Of a DNA stretch of 64,000 nt, positions 1-9,473 are shown piece after piece (position 1 is the first letter of the stretch; each line of letters begins with the position of its first letter). The notes below the pieces were generated by a model. The model searched no databases, had not been told where the DNA came from, and worked only from the letters and a program-made list of their open reading frames with translations. This DNA comes from GCA-002793235 sp965267355 (GTDB taxonomy: Bacteria; Bacteroidota; Bacteroidia; Flavobacteriales_E; Vicingaceae). Location: positions 1,426,001 to 1,490,000 of the forward strand of contig OZ253956.1 in the NCBI GenBank assembly GCA_965267355.1. The letters run 5' to 3'. The position numbers and the translations under genes were made by a program.

Positions 1-1
1 T

Positions 2-412
2 AGTTTATGGAAGTTCCATTTTAGAACGGCTGGGATTTACCAAATTGCATCTAACAAATTCATTACTCCTATTCCTGCAGTTATAGTAAGACATATTATG
101 TATTATGAGGGTAGGGTATTTAAAAAAGCACTTAAACTACAATTTGGGGTAGGTGGGTCTTATTCAACTGATTACTTCGGATATGGTTATTCTCCAGCTA
201 TATCAGAGTTTACTGTTCAAGAAAACTATGTAATAGGTTATTACCCTAACATTGATATTTTTTTGAATACTTATTTAAAAAGAGCTCAAATCTTTTTAAA
301 GTGGGAACATTTTAATGCTGGAAGAAGTAATTATAAATCTTTTTTAGCTCCTAATTATCCTAGATTATCCAGATCATTAAAGTTTGGAATTTCATGGAAT
401 CTATTTGATTAA
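2..412 (+). CDS. Porin_10-type putative porin, C-terminal part (5' partial)
   Basis: The frame is open from the window edge, so this is the last 136 residues of a longer gene; the first internal ATG at 98 is not its start. The protein alternates aromatic and polar residues as in outer-membrane beta strands and ends in GISWNLFD, a typical closing strand with a terminal aromatic. The stretch YPNIDIFLNTYLKRAQIFLKWEH resembles the end of the Bacteroidota Porin_10 family, here matched from memory. It should sit in the outer membrane as a beta-barrel. Substrate cannot be inferred. The next gene follows after 63 bases on the same strand. Confidence 0.75.
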   Translation, partial: SLWKFHFRTAGIYQIASNKFITPIPAVIVRHIMYYEGRVFKKALKLQFGVGGSYSTDYFGYGYSPAISEFTVQENYVIGYYPNIDIFLNTYLKRAQIFLKWEHFNAGRSNYKSFLAPNYPRLSRSLKFGISWNLFD

Positions 413-475
413 TGAAAGTTTTTAAGGCTTTGTTCATTAACAATTTCCTACTTTTGGTTTTTACTATATTAATAG

Positions 476-907
476 ATGGAATACGATAAAGAAAAACAAT
501 TAAGGTACGATAGAGCCTATTTGAAAATGGCATTGGAGTGGGCAAATCTTTCACATTGTGAACGAAAAAAAGTAGGAGCGTTAATAGTAAAAGATAGAAT
601 GATTATTTCTGATGGTTACAATGGAACACCTACTGGATATGATAATTGTTGTGAGGATGAGAATGGAGAAACGAAATGGTTTGTTTTACATGCAGAAGCT
701 AATGCTTTAACTAAAATTGCTAAATCTAATCATAATGCACAGGGGGCTACGTTATATATTACATTGTCACCTTGTAAAGAATGTAGTAAGTTAATATTAC
801 AAGCAGGAATCACAAGGGTTGTATTTATTAATGATTACAAGGATAAATCAGGATTAGATTTTTTGCAGGAATCAGGTGTTGCTTTAACCCAAATTCAAAA
901 TTTATAA
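476..907 (+). CDS. Deoxycytidylate (dCMP) deaminase family protein
   Basis: Predicted zinc-dependent cytosolic deaminase that converts dCMP to dUMP and so feeds dTTP synthesis. The 143 residues carry the cytidine/deoxycytidylate deaminase signature: HAEANA with His72 as zinc ligand and Glu74 as proton shuttle, and SPCKEC with Cys100 and Cys103 as the remaining zinc ligands. Length fits the dCMP deaminase (ComEB-like) family rather than cytidine deaminases. The ATG at 476 is preferred to the internal one at 527 because it keeps the N-terminal helix. A weak TACTTTTG promoter-like box lies at 449-456. The protease gene starts 3 bases after the stop, so the two are probably cotranscribed. Confidence 0.88.
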   Translation: MEYDKEKQLRYDRAYLKMALEWANLSHCERKKVGALIVKDRMIISDGYNGTPTGYDNCCEDENGETKWFVLHAEANALTKIAKSNHNAQGATLYITLSPCKECSKLILQAGITRVVFINDYKDKSGLDFLQESGVALTQIQNL

Positions 908-910
908 TTA

Positions 911-2548
911 GTGAGTAAAAATAAGGTTATAGTTTTTTTATTACTTCCTTTAATTGTATTAGGAAGTACTGCTTTAGGAATTGTATTGGGAGGTTTTTTA
1001 ACACCATCTTCTGCCAATAATGATTCTATTTTTACTCAGGTAAAACGATTTAATTCTGCAGCAAAACTCAATGAAATACTTAATTATATAGGTGAAATGT
1101 ATGTTGACTCGGTTGATAAAAAACAGTTGACTGAAGAAAGCATAGCTGCATTGTTAGCACAACTTGATCCTCACTCTTATTATATTCCAGCTAAAGATTT
1201 TGATGGAATGAATGATCCGATAGAGGGTAATTTTGAGGGTATAGGTGTAGAATTTAGGGTGAAAGATGATACGGTAATGATTATATCTCCAATTGCTAAT
1301 GGTCCTTCAGAAAAATTAGGGATAAAAGCTGGTGATAGGATAGTGAAAGTTGATAGTATTCCTGTTGCTGGAGTTGGTATTACAAATGATAGTATCATTA
1401 AACTATTAAAAGGTCCAAGAGGTACAATAGTAGAAGTAGATGTTAAACGACCAGGATATAAAAAACTTTTTCATTATAAAATTATAAGAGATCAGATACC
1501 TATTTATAGTGTTGATGCGCCATATTTAATAAAAGATAAAGTAGGGTATTTACGGATAACAAGATTTTCGAAAACTACTTATCATGAATTTGTGGAAGCA
1601 GCTAATAAACTGATAAAAAAAGGGATGAAAAAGTTAATTGTCGATTTGAGAGGAAATGGTGGTGGAGTGCTTGCTGCAGCTACTGATATAGCTGATGAGT
1701 TATTGCAAAAAGGGAAAATGATAGTTTATACAGATGGAAGAACCAGAAATAAAGAAAAAGTTTTTGCAACAGATAAAGGATCGTTAGAAGGTATAGAAGT
1801 AGCAGTTTTAATTAATGAAAATTCTGCATCAGCCTCTGAGGTATTAGCAGGAGCGATACAAGATAATGATAGAGGATTAATTCTGGGAAGAAGATCCTTT
1901 GGTAAAGGATTGGTTCAGGAACAGGTAATGTGGCCTGATGGATCAGCACTTCGATTAACGGTTGCAAGGTATTATACTCCAACAGGTAGATGTATTCAAA
2001 AGCCTTACGATTCAGATTTAGAAGCTTATCATTCAGAGGCTTATAATCGTTATGAAAATGGAGAGTTATTATCAGCTGATAGCATTCAATTCCCGGATTC
2101 TTTAAAGTTTTATACACCTGAAGGAAAATTAGTTTATGGAGGAGGAGGTATTATGCCAGATGTTTTTGTGCCTCTTGATACGGTGGGAGGAACACCATTT
2201 TTATATGAATTAAGGTATCGGGGAATTATTGAAAATTTTGCATTGAGTTATGCTGATAGGAACAGAAAAATGTTAAGAGGAAAGTATAAGACTGCTGTAG
2301 CATTTAAAAATAAGTTTAAAGTGAGTAACGATTTGTTTAACGGTTTAATAAAGTTTGCAGAAGAAAACGGAATGCAAAGAAATCTAGATCAAGTTGTGCA
2401 GTCTAAAGCATTGATAAAAAGGGGGGTGAAGGCATCAATAAGTAGGAATCTTTACAATGATTTTGGCTATTATGTTATTATAAATGAATATGATAAAACT
2501 GTGCAGGAAGCTATAAAAAGTTTTGAATCTTATGAAGAAAGACATTAA
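911..2548 (+). CDS. S41 family C-terminal processing peptidase (CtpA/Prc type)
   Basis: Serine protease of the carboxyl-terminal processing family, expected on the periplasmic side of the inner membrane, where it trims or degrades envelope proteins. Residues 6-28 form a signal anchor. A PDZ domain lies at about 95-185 (GIGVEF, GIKAGDRIVKVD). The S41 core follows with the Ser-Lys dyad: Ser307 in ENSASASE and Lys332 in SFGKGLVQ, with the 25-residue spacing usual in the family. A C-terminal extension of about 150 residues follows. The start is GTG at 911, three bases after the deaminase stop; no ATG nearby would keep the membrane segment. The last 17 bases overlap the next gene. Confidence 0.93.
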   Translation: MSKNKVIVFLLLPLIVLGSTALGIVLGGFLTPSSANNDSIFTQVKRFNSAAKLNEILNYIGEMYVDSVDKKQLTEESIAALLAQLDPHSYYIPAKDFDGMNDPIEGNFEGIGVEFRVKDDTVMIISPIANGPSEKLGIKAGDRIVKVDSIPVAGVGITNDSIIKLLKGPRGTIVEVDVKRPGYKKLFHYKIIRDQIPIYSVDAPYLIKDKVGYLRITRFSKTTYHEFVEAANKLIKKGMKKLIVDLRGNGGGVLAAATDIADELLQKGKMIVYTDGRTRNKEKVFATDKGSLEGIEVAVLINENSASASEVLAGAIQDNDRGLILGRRSFGKGLVQEQVMWPDGSALRLTVARYYTPTGRCIQKPYDSDLEAYHSEAYNRYENGELLSADSIQFPDSLKFYTPEGKLVYGGGGIMPDVFVPLDTVGGTPFLYELRYRGIIENFALSYADRNRKMLRGKYKTAVAFKNKFKVSNDLFNGLIKFAEENGMQRNLDQVVQSKALIKRGVKASISRNLYNDFGYYVIINEYDKTVQEAIKSFESYEERH

Positions 2549-2939
2549 CCCACCTAAAGTAGAGAATGTAGCTGTTGCGGTAGTTAAAGAAAAAAACGAA
2601 TTGGATCAATTTGTTTGGAATGTCTATTTAATTAATCAACGTAAGGAAGCTATTGAAAATGTGTTGGTAAGCTCGAAAGGATATTTTACTGATGACAAGG
2701 GTAATAAAACAGAAACCTCAATGCTTAGACATGGTTTAGGGAGTATAGATGTTAATGAATTTGCGTTGATAGAACCAATTATGGAAAATGTGTTTGCCTT
2801 GCATAATGAATATTGGGTGAGTTTTTTTATAGAAAATACAATGTATGATAAGAAGTACATTTTTTTAGCAGAAACCATTAAAGACGAGAATTTGATTAAT
2901 ATTCCTATTATTAATAAGCAGGGTGTTATGATTAAATAA
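2532..2939 (+). CDS. Conserved hypothetical protein, 135 aa
   Basis: I do not recognise a named family. The protein is soluble, with no signal peptide or membrane segment, and reads as alternating beta strands (VAVAVVKEKN, WNVYLINQR, YWVSFFIEN). It resembles small conserved Bacteroidota proteins of unknown role. The ATG at 2532 is preferred to an in-frame TTG at 2523. Either start lies inside the end of the protease gene, which suggests translational coupling. No catalytic motif is visible. It could be a small accessory protein of the upstream protease or simply an operon passenger; the sequence does not decide. Confidence 0.6.
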   Translation: MKKDINPPKVENVAVAVVKEKNELDQFVWNVYLINQRKEAIENVLVSSKGYFTDDKGNKTETSMLRHGLGSIDVNEFALIEPIMENVFALHNEYWVSFFIENTMYDKKYIFLAETIKDENLINIPIINKQGVMIK

Positions 2940-2978
2940 AATCAATTAGTATCTTTCACATAGTTTAATCCACATGAG

Positions 2979-3698
2979 ATGCTAGAAAAAATTGACCTCG
3001 AAAAAATTCTTTTTTTAGATATTGAAACAGTTGCTCAGCAACCTGACTTTGAGTCGTTGAATGATGATTTTAAAAAACATTGGGAACACAAGGCTAAGTT
3101 CATTGCTGGAGAAGAAGAAACTCCTTCTGATGTGTATGAACGGGCTGGGATTTATGCTGAGTTCGGAAAAATTGTTTGCATTTCCGTTGGATTTATTAAA
3201 ATTACTAATGGAACAAAGAAGCTTCGATTAAAATCATTTTATAATGATGATGAAGTGGTTTTGTTAGGGGAGTTCTTTGATTTGTTGAACAATTATTTTA
3301 ATTCTCGCGATCAGTTATTATGTGCACATAATGGCAAAGAATTTGATTTCCCATACATTTGTAGGAGAGGTTTGATAAATGGAATGACTATACCAGCAAT
3401 ACTTGATATGGCAGGCAAAAAACCTTGGGAAGTGCTACATTTAGATACAATGCAACTGTGGAAGTTTGGAGATTATAAAAATTTCACATCATTAAGTTTG
3501 TTAACTACGGTTTTTGATATTCCAACCCCCAAAGATGACATAGATGGAAGCATGGTAAATGAAGTTTATTGGAAAGAAAAAGACTTAGAGAGAATTGCCA
3601 ATTATTGTCAAAAAGATGTAGTGGCATTAACTCAATTGTTTTTGAGGTTTAGGAACGAAACACTAATTAAAGACGAAAACATAATTACATCTGAATGA
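2979..3698 (+). CDS. 3'-5' exonuclease, PolB-like DEDDy superfamily
   Basis: Predicted cytosolic 3'-5' nuclease of the family B polymerase proofreading type, found as a stand-alone domain of 239 residues. The DEDD acidic residues are visible: Asp14 and Glu16 in LFLDIETV (Exo I), Asp123 in CAHNGKEFDFPYI (Exo II), and Asp213 with Tyr209 in ANYCQKDVVALT (Exo III). The presence of NYC-KD points to the DEDDy subgroup. This matches the predicted PolB-like exonuclease family seen across Bacteroidota and proteobacteria, probably acting in DNA repair or nucleic-acid turnover. The following lipoprotein gene overlaps its stop by 4 bases (ATGA). Confidence 0.85.
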   Translation: MLEKIDLEKILFLDIETVAQQPDFESLNDDFKKHWEHKAKFIAGEEETPSDVYERAGIYAEFGKIVCISVGFIKITNGTKKLRLKSFYNDDEVVLLGEFFDLLNNYFNSRDQLLCAHNGKEFDFPYICRRGLINGMTIPAILDMAGKKPWEVLHLDTMQLWKFGDYKNFTSLSLLTTVFDIPTPKDDIDGSMVNEVYWKEKDLERIANYCQKDVVALTQLFLRFRNETLIKDENIITSE

Positions 3699-4207
3699 GT
3701 CTTTTCAAAAAATATTGTAGTGTTATTTTAATTGTTGCTGTTGCTCTTTTTAGTTCATGTGACGGAAATAATAAGAGTGAGTATTATCCAATTATTCTGA
3801 AAACAGAAGAAGGTCATTTACGAGGAGTGAAAATTGGAGATAACATTGAGTCTGTTCAAAGTAGTGAAAATGAATCCTTTTTAAAGGATAAAATGCAAGA
3901 TTATTTGCATTATGATTATACCATAGATATGGGTAATACTTATACTGTTACTTATGATTTTTCTGAGGACAATAAGTTATATGAAATTGAATTGGCTGCT
4001 TTTTTTGATTTGATTGAAGATGCGGGGTTTTTATATGAAGATTTTAACCAACATTTTACTCGAAAATATGGTAAAGGAAGAATTGCAGATGATGGTTTTA
4101 TTATTTGGAAAATAGAAAATGCTAAGTCTAACATTGAAATTGCTATGATTAATGATAGTGAATCTTATGGCTATTTATCTATAATTGTAAGAGACTTAAA
4201 TTATTAG
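3695..4207 (+). CDS. Putative lipoprotein of unknown function
   Basis: The first 22 residues form a short charged N-terminus, a hydrophobic stretch (VILIVAVALFS) and a lipobox ending at Cys22 followed by Asp, so a lipid-anchored envelope protein is expected. The mature part is acidic, with alternating strands and helices; a fold resembling small beta-rich envelope proteins is possible, but no family is recognised. The start overlaps the exonuclease stop by 4 bases, so the two are translationally coupled. The 137 bases after the stop contain no gene and no clear terminator. Confidence 0.7.
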   Translation: MSLFKKYCSVILIVAVALFSSCDGNNKSEYYPIILKTEEGHLRGVKIGDNIESVQSSENESFLKDKMQDYLHYDYTIDMGNTYTVTYDFSEDNKLYEIELAAFFDLIEDAGFLYEDFNQHFTRKYGKGRIADDGFIIWKIENAKSNIEIAMINDSESYGYLSIIVRDLNY

Positions 4208-4344
4208 TTTATAAGTCCTTATCATTCTTTCGTCTTTATTTATTATTTAATGGTCTAAACTATCCTTATCTATTGAGGTATTTACTTGTTTTAGTTTTAG
4301 AGAAAGTGTAATTTTATTGCCCTTTCAAGATGTTGATTTAAAGT

Positions 4345-6153
4345 ATGAGCAGTAATACGCTATTAGAGATTAAGAACCTTGTAACTGAGTTTCAAACTGA
4401 AGATGAAACAGTTAAGGCGGTAAATGATGTTTCCTTTACACTCAATAAAGGAGAAACTATTGGTATAGTTGGAGAATCTGGTTCAGGTAAATCAGTTACC
4501 TCATTATCAGCAATGCGTTTAATTCCTAATCCTCCGGGAAGAATTGCTTCTGGAGAGATATTGTTTCACTCTGAAGATGGAATAGTTGATTTAACTAAGG
4601 TTTCAGAGAAAGAGATGAGAAGTTATAGAGGAAACGAAATAGCTATGATATTTCAGGAGCCGATGACTTCTTTAAATCCTGTTTATACTTGTGGTGACCA
4701 GGTTGCAGAGGCAATTATATTACACCAGAAAGTAACTAAGAAAGAGGCGAAAGAAAAAACAATAGAGTTATTTAAGAAAGTTCAATTACCACGTCCTGAA
4801 ATTATTTTTGATACATATCCTCACCAAATATCAGGAGGTCAAAAACAGAGGGTGATGATTGCAATGGCAATGTCTTGCAACCCCTCGATATTGATTGCTG
4901 ATGAGCCTACTACAGCTTTGGATGTTACCGTTCAGAAAACTATTTTAGAGCTGATGATGAAACTTCAGCAAGAGGAAGATATGGGCATTCTGTTTATTAC
5001 TCACGACCTTGGAGTTATTGCAGAGCTGGCTGATAAGGTAGTGGTAATGTATAAAGGTAAAATTGTAGAACAAGGTACTGTATTAGATATTTTTACCAAT
5101 CCACAACATCCCTATACAAAAGGATTGTTGGCTTGTCGTCCACCACTTAATAGAAGACTTACATGGTTGCCAACGGTAAGTGATTTTATGACGGTTGATG
5201 ATAAAGGACTGATGCACGAAACCAACAAGTCGGTAGAGGAAGTGACCAATAGTTTAGTTATTTCACCTGCTGAAACAGCAAAGAGGCATGAAGAACTTTA
5301 CAAGCAAGAACCAGTATTGGAGATAAAAAATCTGAAAACTTATTTTCCAATTAACAAAGGAATTTTTGGTAAGGCCAAAGAATATGTGAAAGCTGTTGAT
5401 GATGTTTCGTTTGAGGTTTACCCTGGAGAAACATTAGGTTTAGTTGGAGAATCTGGTTGTGGTAAAACAACTTTAGGTAGAACCATTTTAAAACTAGTAG
5501 AACCTACTTCAGGTCAAATTATATTTAAAGGAAACGATATTACTTCGCTTGGTACTAAAGCTATGCGAGATTACAGGAAGGAAATGCAAATCATTTTTCA
5601 GGATCCATACTCTTCTTTAAATCCGCGTATTACAATTGGTGAAGCAATTATGGAACCTATGCGAGTACATGGTGTTTTTGATAATGATGAGCAACGAAAA
5701 GCTAGGGTAATGGAATTGCTGAAACGAGTGAGTTTGCTAGAACAACATTTTTATCGTTATCCACACGAATTTTCTGGTGGTCAGCGTCAGCGTATTTGCA
5801 TTGCTCGTTCGTTAGCACTAAATCCTAAATTCATCATTTGTGATGAGTCTGTTTCTGCATTAGATGTTTCAGTTCAGGCACAGGTATTAAACTTGTTGAA
5901 TGAACTAAAAGAAGAATTTCAATTTACTTATATCTTCATTTCTCACGATTTATCGGTTGTTAAGTTTATGAGTGACAGAATGGTGGTAATGCAAATGGGT
6001 AAAGTAGTAGAAATGGGCTTGGCAGATGAAATTTATGCTAATCCAGAAACAGAATATACCCGTGAATTGATTGATGCCATTCCCAAAGGAGAACTAGAAG
6101 ATATAAAAGCATCTCTTGCTAAAAAAGAAAAGAGAAGATCTGTTATAGCATAA
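4345..6153 (+). CDS. ABC transporter ATP-binding protein, two fused nucleotide-binding domains (oligopeptide/dipeptide type)
   Basis: Energises uptake of peptides or similar solutes at the inner membrane. Two complete ATPase domains sit in one chain of 602 residues. The first has Walker A GESGSGKS at 43-50, Q-loop FQEPMTSLNP, signature SGGQKQR near 163, and Walker B LIADEP. The second has Walker A GESGCGKT near 369, FQDPYSSLNP, SGGQRQR, and IICDES, in which the usual DEP proline is replaced by Ser. The C-terminal part of each domain carries the NPQHPYTKGLL-type oligopeptide motif. This is the DppD-DppF-like fusion known as YejF/GsiA. No permease or binding-protein gene lies next to it, so its partners are elsewhere. 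radA follows after 10 bases. Confidence 0.92.
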   Translation: MSSNTLLEIKNLVTEFQTEDETVKAVNDVSFTLNKGETIGIVGESGSGKSVTSLSAMRLIPNPPGRIASGEILFHSEDGIVDLTKVSEKEMRSYRGNEIAMIFQEPMTSLNPVYTCGDQVAEAIILHQKVTKKEAKEKTIELFKKVQLPRPEIIFDTYPHQISGGQKQRVMIAMAMSCNPSILIADEPTTALDVTVQKTILELMMKLQQEEDMGILFITHDLGVIAELADKVVVMYKGKIVEQGTVLDIFTNPQHPYTKGLLACRPPLNRRLTWLPTVSDFMTVDDKGLMHETNKSVEEVTNSLVISPAETAKRHEELYKQEPVLEIKNLKTYFPINKGIFGKAKEYVKAVDDVSFEVYPGETLGLVGESGCGKTTLGRTILKLVEPTSGQIIFKGNDITSLGTKAMRDYRKEMQIIFQDPYSSLNPRITIGEAIMEPMRVHGVFDNDEQRKARVMELLKRVSLLEQHFYRYPHEFSGGQRQRICIARSLALNPKFIICDESVSALDVSVQAQVLNLLNELKEEFQFTYIFISHDLSVVKFMSDRMVVMQMGKVVEMGLADEIYANPETEYTRELIDAIPKGELEDIKASLAKKEKRRSVIA

Positions 6154-6163
6154 ATTTTATTAC

Positions 6164-7537
6164 ATGGCAAAAACTAAAGTAAAGACTGCCTTTTTTTGCC
6201 AAAACTGTGGTGCTCAATATCCGAAATGGGTAGGTAAGTGTACTTCTTGTAATCAGTGGAATACCATTGTTGAAGAAGTAGTAAGTAAGCCTAATCCTAA
6301 TGATGTAAAATCTACTTTTAATACACAAAGAACAAGCAAGCCTTTGCAAATTGAGAATATTGAGTTAGCTGATATTCCAAGAATGCGTTTGCCAGGAACT
6401 GAATTAAATAGGGTTCTTGGCGGAGGATTAGTTCCTGGTTCTTTAATTCTATTTGGAGGTGATCCAGGTATAGGAAAATCTACTTTGATGTTACAAATGT
6501 CTTTAAGACTAAAAGGACAAAAGACTTTGTATGTAAGTGGAGAGGAAAGTCAGCAACAAATTAAAATGCGAGCTGATAGAATTGGGAACAAAAATCTTGA
6601 TTGTTATATTTTAACTGAAACATCAACTCAAAATATATTTCATCATATTAAGGAGATGAATCCAGATGTGTTAGTGATTGATTCTATACAAACACTACAT
6701 ACAGCAGTTATAGATTCATCACCAGGGAGTATTTCTCAAGTAAGAGAGTGTACTTCTGAATTAATGAAGTATGCTAAAGAAACTTCTACCCCAGTTTTCT
6801 TAATTGGGCATATAACCAAAGATGGAAACATCGCTGGTCCGAAAATATTGGAACACATGGTTGACGTAGTGTTGCAATTTGAAGGAGACCGAAATCATAT
6901 TTATAGAATTTTAAGGTCGATTAAAAATAGATTTGGTTCAACAAACGAGCTTGGTATTTATGAGATGCATGGTGCAGGCCTGCGTGAGGTAGATAACCCA
7001 TCAGAAATATTAATTAGTGACAAAGATGAACCTTTAAGTGGGACAGCAATTGCTGCTACTATGGAAGGTAACCGACCATTACTCATTGAAGTTCAAGCAC
7101 TAGTTAGTTCTGCTGCTTATGGAACGCCACAACGAACTACAACTGGTTTTGATACTAGGAGATTGAACATGTTATTGGCGGTTTTAGAAAAGCGTTGCGG
7201 ATTTAAATTAGGGAAAAAAGATGTGTTTTTAAACTTGGCTGGAGGATTGAGAATAGATGATCCATCTATCGATTTAGCAGTAATTGTTGCCGTATTATCT
7301 AGCAATGTTGATACGCCAATAAAATCAGGGTCATGTTTTGCAGCAGAGGTTGGATTAAGTGGAGAAATAAGACCAATTAGCAGGATAGATCAACGCATTG
7401 CAGAAGCTGAAAAATTAGGTTTTGATAAAGTCTATGTATCTAAGTATAATCAAAAAGGGATTAACTCTAGTAACCATAAAATAGAGATTGCTTTTGTAAG
7501 TAAAGTAGAAGAAGTATTTAAGGGATTGTTTAGTTAA
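6164..7537 (+). CDS. radA: DNA repair protein RadA
   Basis: RadA (Sms) is a RecA-like ATPase that promotes branch migration and recombinational repair. The 457 residues show the full family layout: a four-cysteine zinc finger (Cys12, Cys15, Cys26, Cys29) with the PKWVGKC element, a Walker A motif at about 98-107 (GGDPGIGKST), the RadA-specific KNRFGS motif near 255, and a Lon-protease-like C-terminal domain (AGGLRIDDPSIDLAV). The start ATG lies 10 bases after the ABC gene. The stop overlaps that of the convergent phosphatase gene by 4 bases, so there is no room for a terminator between them. Confidence 0.97.
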   Translation: MAKTKVKTAFFCQNCGAQYPKWVGKCTSCNQWNTIVEEVVSKPNPNDVKSTFNTQRTSKPLQIENIELADIPRMRLPGTELNRVLGGGLVPGSLILFGGDPGIGKSTLMLQMSLRLKGQKTLYVSGEESQQQIKMRADRIGNKNLDCYILTETSTQNIFHHIKEMNPDVLVIDSIQTLHTAVIDSSPGSISQVRECTSELMKYAKETSTPVFLIGHITKDGNIAGPKILEHMVDVVLQFEGDRNHIYRILRSIKNRFGSTNELGIYEMHGAGLREVDNPSEILISDKDEPLSGTAIAATMEGNRPLLIEVQALVSSAAYGTPQRTTTGFDTRRLNMLLAVLEKRCGFKLGKKDVFLNLAGGLRIDDPSIDLAVIVAVLSSNVDTPIKSGSCFAAEVGLSGEIRPISRIDQRIAEAEKLGFDKVYVSKYNQKGINSSNHKIEIAFVSKVEEVFKGLFS

Positions 7538-9423
7538 ATTCTAACCCCAATTACACACACATCGTCTAATTGTTCCAAATCACCTTTCCAATCTTCAAAA
7601 GTCTTATCAATCAATTCTTGTTGTTTGTCCATATTATCATCTTTAATGGATATTAAGAGTTTTTTGAAATTTGTTGTTTTCATTTTTTTGCCCTTTTCAC
7701 CTCCAAACTGATCGGCATAACCATCGGAGAAAATGTAAATAGTATCTCCTTTTTGTAAGTTTATGGTGTTAGTAGTATATGGTTGTGGATTATCAGTTTT
7801 GCCTATTGGTTGTTTATCTGGTTTAATTTCCTCAATATCTTCAGTTCCACTTCTAATTATCCATAGTGGGTTATGTGCACCTGCATACTTTAAAACATTT
7901 CCTTCTAATGAGCATAAAGCAATGTCCATTCCATCTTTCACTTCTTCTTCACTCTTTTCAAATTCTGCTACAACTATTTCTCTGGTTTTGTCTAATATTT
8001 TTCCAGGATCAGTTAAACCATGTTCTCTCACACTTCTGTTTAAGCCATTATTACATACCACACTTACCATAGCTCCTGGTACTCCATGTCCCGTACAATC
8101 AGCAGCGGCAAATAAAATAGTTGTTGAGTGTTGGGTGTTGGGTGTTGAATTTTCATCACTAATCGTTTCTAACCAGTAAAAATCTCCTGCTACAATGTCT
8201 TTAGGCTTATACAGAATGAAAGAATCCTGTAGGTATTCTTTAACCAACTTATTTGGAGGAAGTATGGCACTTTGTATTCGCTTAGCATAAGAAATAGAAT
8301 CTAAAATTTCTTTGTTTTTTTCTTCTAGCTCAACATGAGCTTTTTCAATGATTGATTTTTGTTTTTTTGTTAAAACAAATCGTTGAGCAACAATACCTAA
8401 AGCAATAAGTATAAATATTACTCCTCCAATTAACCAATTACGTTGTTGGTCGCTTCTCTTTTTTTCAGATTCAATCAATTTTTTTTCAGCTTCAGTTTTT
8501 TCAGCTTCTAGTTTTTTTACTTCATTTAAGTATTTTGCTTCAGCATCGCTAGCTTTATTCATCGCTTCATCATTAAAAATGGAATCTTTATAGTGAGAGT
8601 ATAACTCATAGCTTTCTAATGCTCTTTGAGCGTTTCCTTGCATTTTTTGAATCATGAAATCGGTATAATATACCTCTTTAAAAATCATATTGTCTTTACC
8701 TGCATTAGCACAAATGAATGCTTCATTGATCCATTTGTTAGCATTCTTATAATCTCCTTTGGCTGCATGCAGTTCTGCAAGTGTTGAAGGTATTCGACCA
8801 TTACCGTAAGTTCCCTTAAGCTCTTGCATTAATCTGGCTGATTCTTTACCAAATGCTATAGCTTCATCTGTTTTATCTATTTTTTGATACAAACCTGCCA
8901 AGGCTTGGTAGCTGTTTAAAGTCCAGCTTTTATTTTCAATTTTTTTTGCAAATTCTAACGCGTTGGTAAGGTGTGTTTTAGCTTCATCATCTTTATCTGC
9001 ACTCATTAACATACACCCTAAATTATAATCAGCTTTAAATAAATAAAATTTGCTGTTAGTAGTTTTGTAGTAGTCACTTGCTTTACGCATGTACTCAACA
9101 GCTTTATAATGATTTTCCTTTCGGGTTTCCATCCAACCCAAAGCATCATTACATTTTGCTTCAAGTTCATCAAGGTTTTTTCTCTCAGCTAATTCTAATG
9201 CTTCAAATAGACTTTTTGAAGCACCAGCTAAATCTCGGGCTTTTAAAAATTGAGTGTATCCAAGTTTGTATAAAGCTTCTCCTTTTAAGCTATCGTTAAT
9301 TGTTTGGTCAGTAACATAATTGCTTAAACTGTCTATTTTTTGTTTTGTTTTCTGAGTTAAGTGTTGGGAATACGATTGAATAAAGCTGGCTAGAAAAATG
9401 ATATGTAAAATGGTTTTTTTCAT
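7534..9423 (-). CDS. TPR-repeat, membrane-anchored PP2C/SpoIIE-type serine phosphatase
   Basis: Predicted Ser/Thr phosphatase with a sensing ectodomain. The start used is the ATG at 9423 (MKKTILHIIF), giving 629 residues with a signal peptide of about 20. Next come TPR-like helical repeats (about 30-300), a coiled coil rich in Lys/Glu, one transmembrane segment (about 328-350, WLIGGVIFILIALGIVAQRF), a short signalling helix, and a SpoIIE domain from about 395. The metal-binding acids are present: GDFYW near 412, ADCTGHGVPGAMVS and SDGYADQFGG. The family usually acts in partner-switching or envelope stress signalling, but no anti-sigma partner gene is adjacent. The open frame continues upstream only through the tRNA and its terminator. 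Confidence 0.88.
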   Translation of the reverse strand: MKKTILHIIFLASFIQSYSQHLTQKTKQKIDSLSNYVTDQTINDSLKGEALYKLGYTQFLKARDLAGASKSLFEALELAERKNLDELEAKCNDALGWMETRKENHYKAVEYMRKASDYYKTTNSKFYLFKADYNLGCMLMSADKDDEAKTHLTNALEFAKKIENKSWTLNSYQALAGLYQKIDKTDEAIAFGKESARLMQELKGTYGNGRIPSTLAELHAAKGDYKNANKWINEAFICANAGKDNMIFKEVYYTDFMIQKMQGNAQRALESYELYSHYKDSIFNDEAMNKASDAEAKYLNEVKKLEAEKTEAEKKLIESEKKRSDQQRNWLIGGVIFILIALGIVAQRFVLTKKQKSIIEKAHVELEEKNKEILDSISYAKRIQSAILPPNKLVKEYLQDSFILYKPKDIVAGDFYWLETISDENSTPNTQHSTTILFAAADCTGHGVPGAMVSVVCNNGLNRSVREHGLTDPGKILDKTREIVVAEFEKSEEEVKDGMDIALCSLEGNVLKYAGAHNPLWIIRSGTEDIEEIKPDKQPIGKTDNPQPYTTNTINLQKGDTIYIFSDGYADQFGGEKGKKMKTTNFKKLLISIKDDNMDKQQELIDKTFEDWKGDLEQLDDVCVIGVRI

Positions 9424-9440
9424 CAGAGTAAATATAAATA

Positions 9441-9469
9441 AAAAAGCCGAAGACATGCTTCGGCTTTTT
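9441..9469 (-). terminator. Terminator of the initiator tRNA
   Basis: A 12-bp inverted repeat (AAAAAGCCGAAG / CTTCGGCTTTTT) with a 5-base loop lies 4 bases after the tRNA 3' end on the minus strand, followed by U-rich sequence. It separates the tRNA from the phosphatase gene, whose start codon is 18 bases further on. Confidence 0.85.
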
Positions 9470-9473
9470 GTAG

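Noticed and set aside
412..489. Short frame of 25 codons after the porin (MKVFKALFINNF...)
   Set aside because: It overlaps the dCMP deaminase start, has no recognisable similarity, and is within chance expectation.
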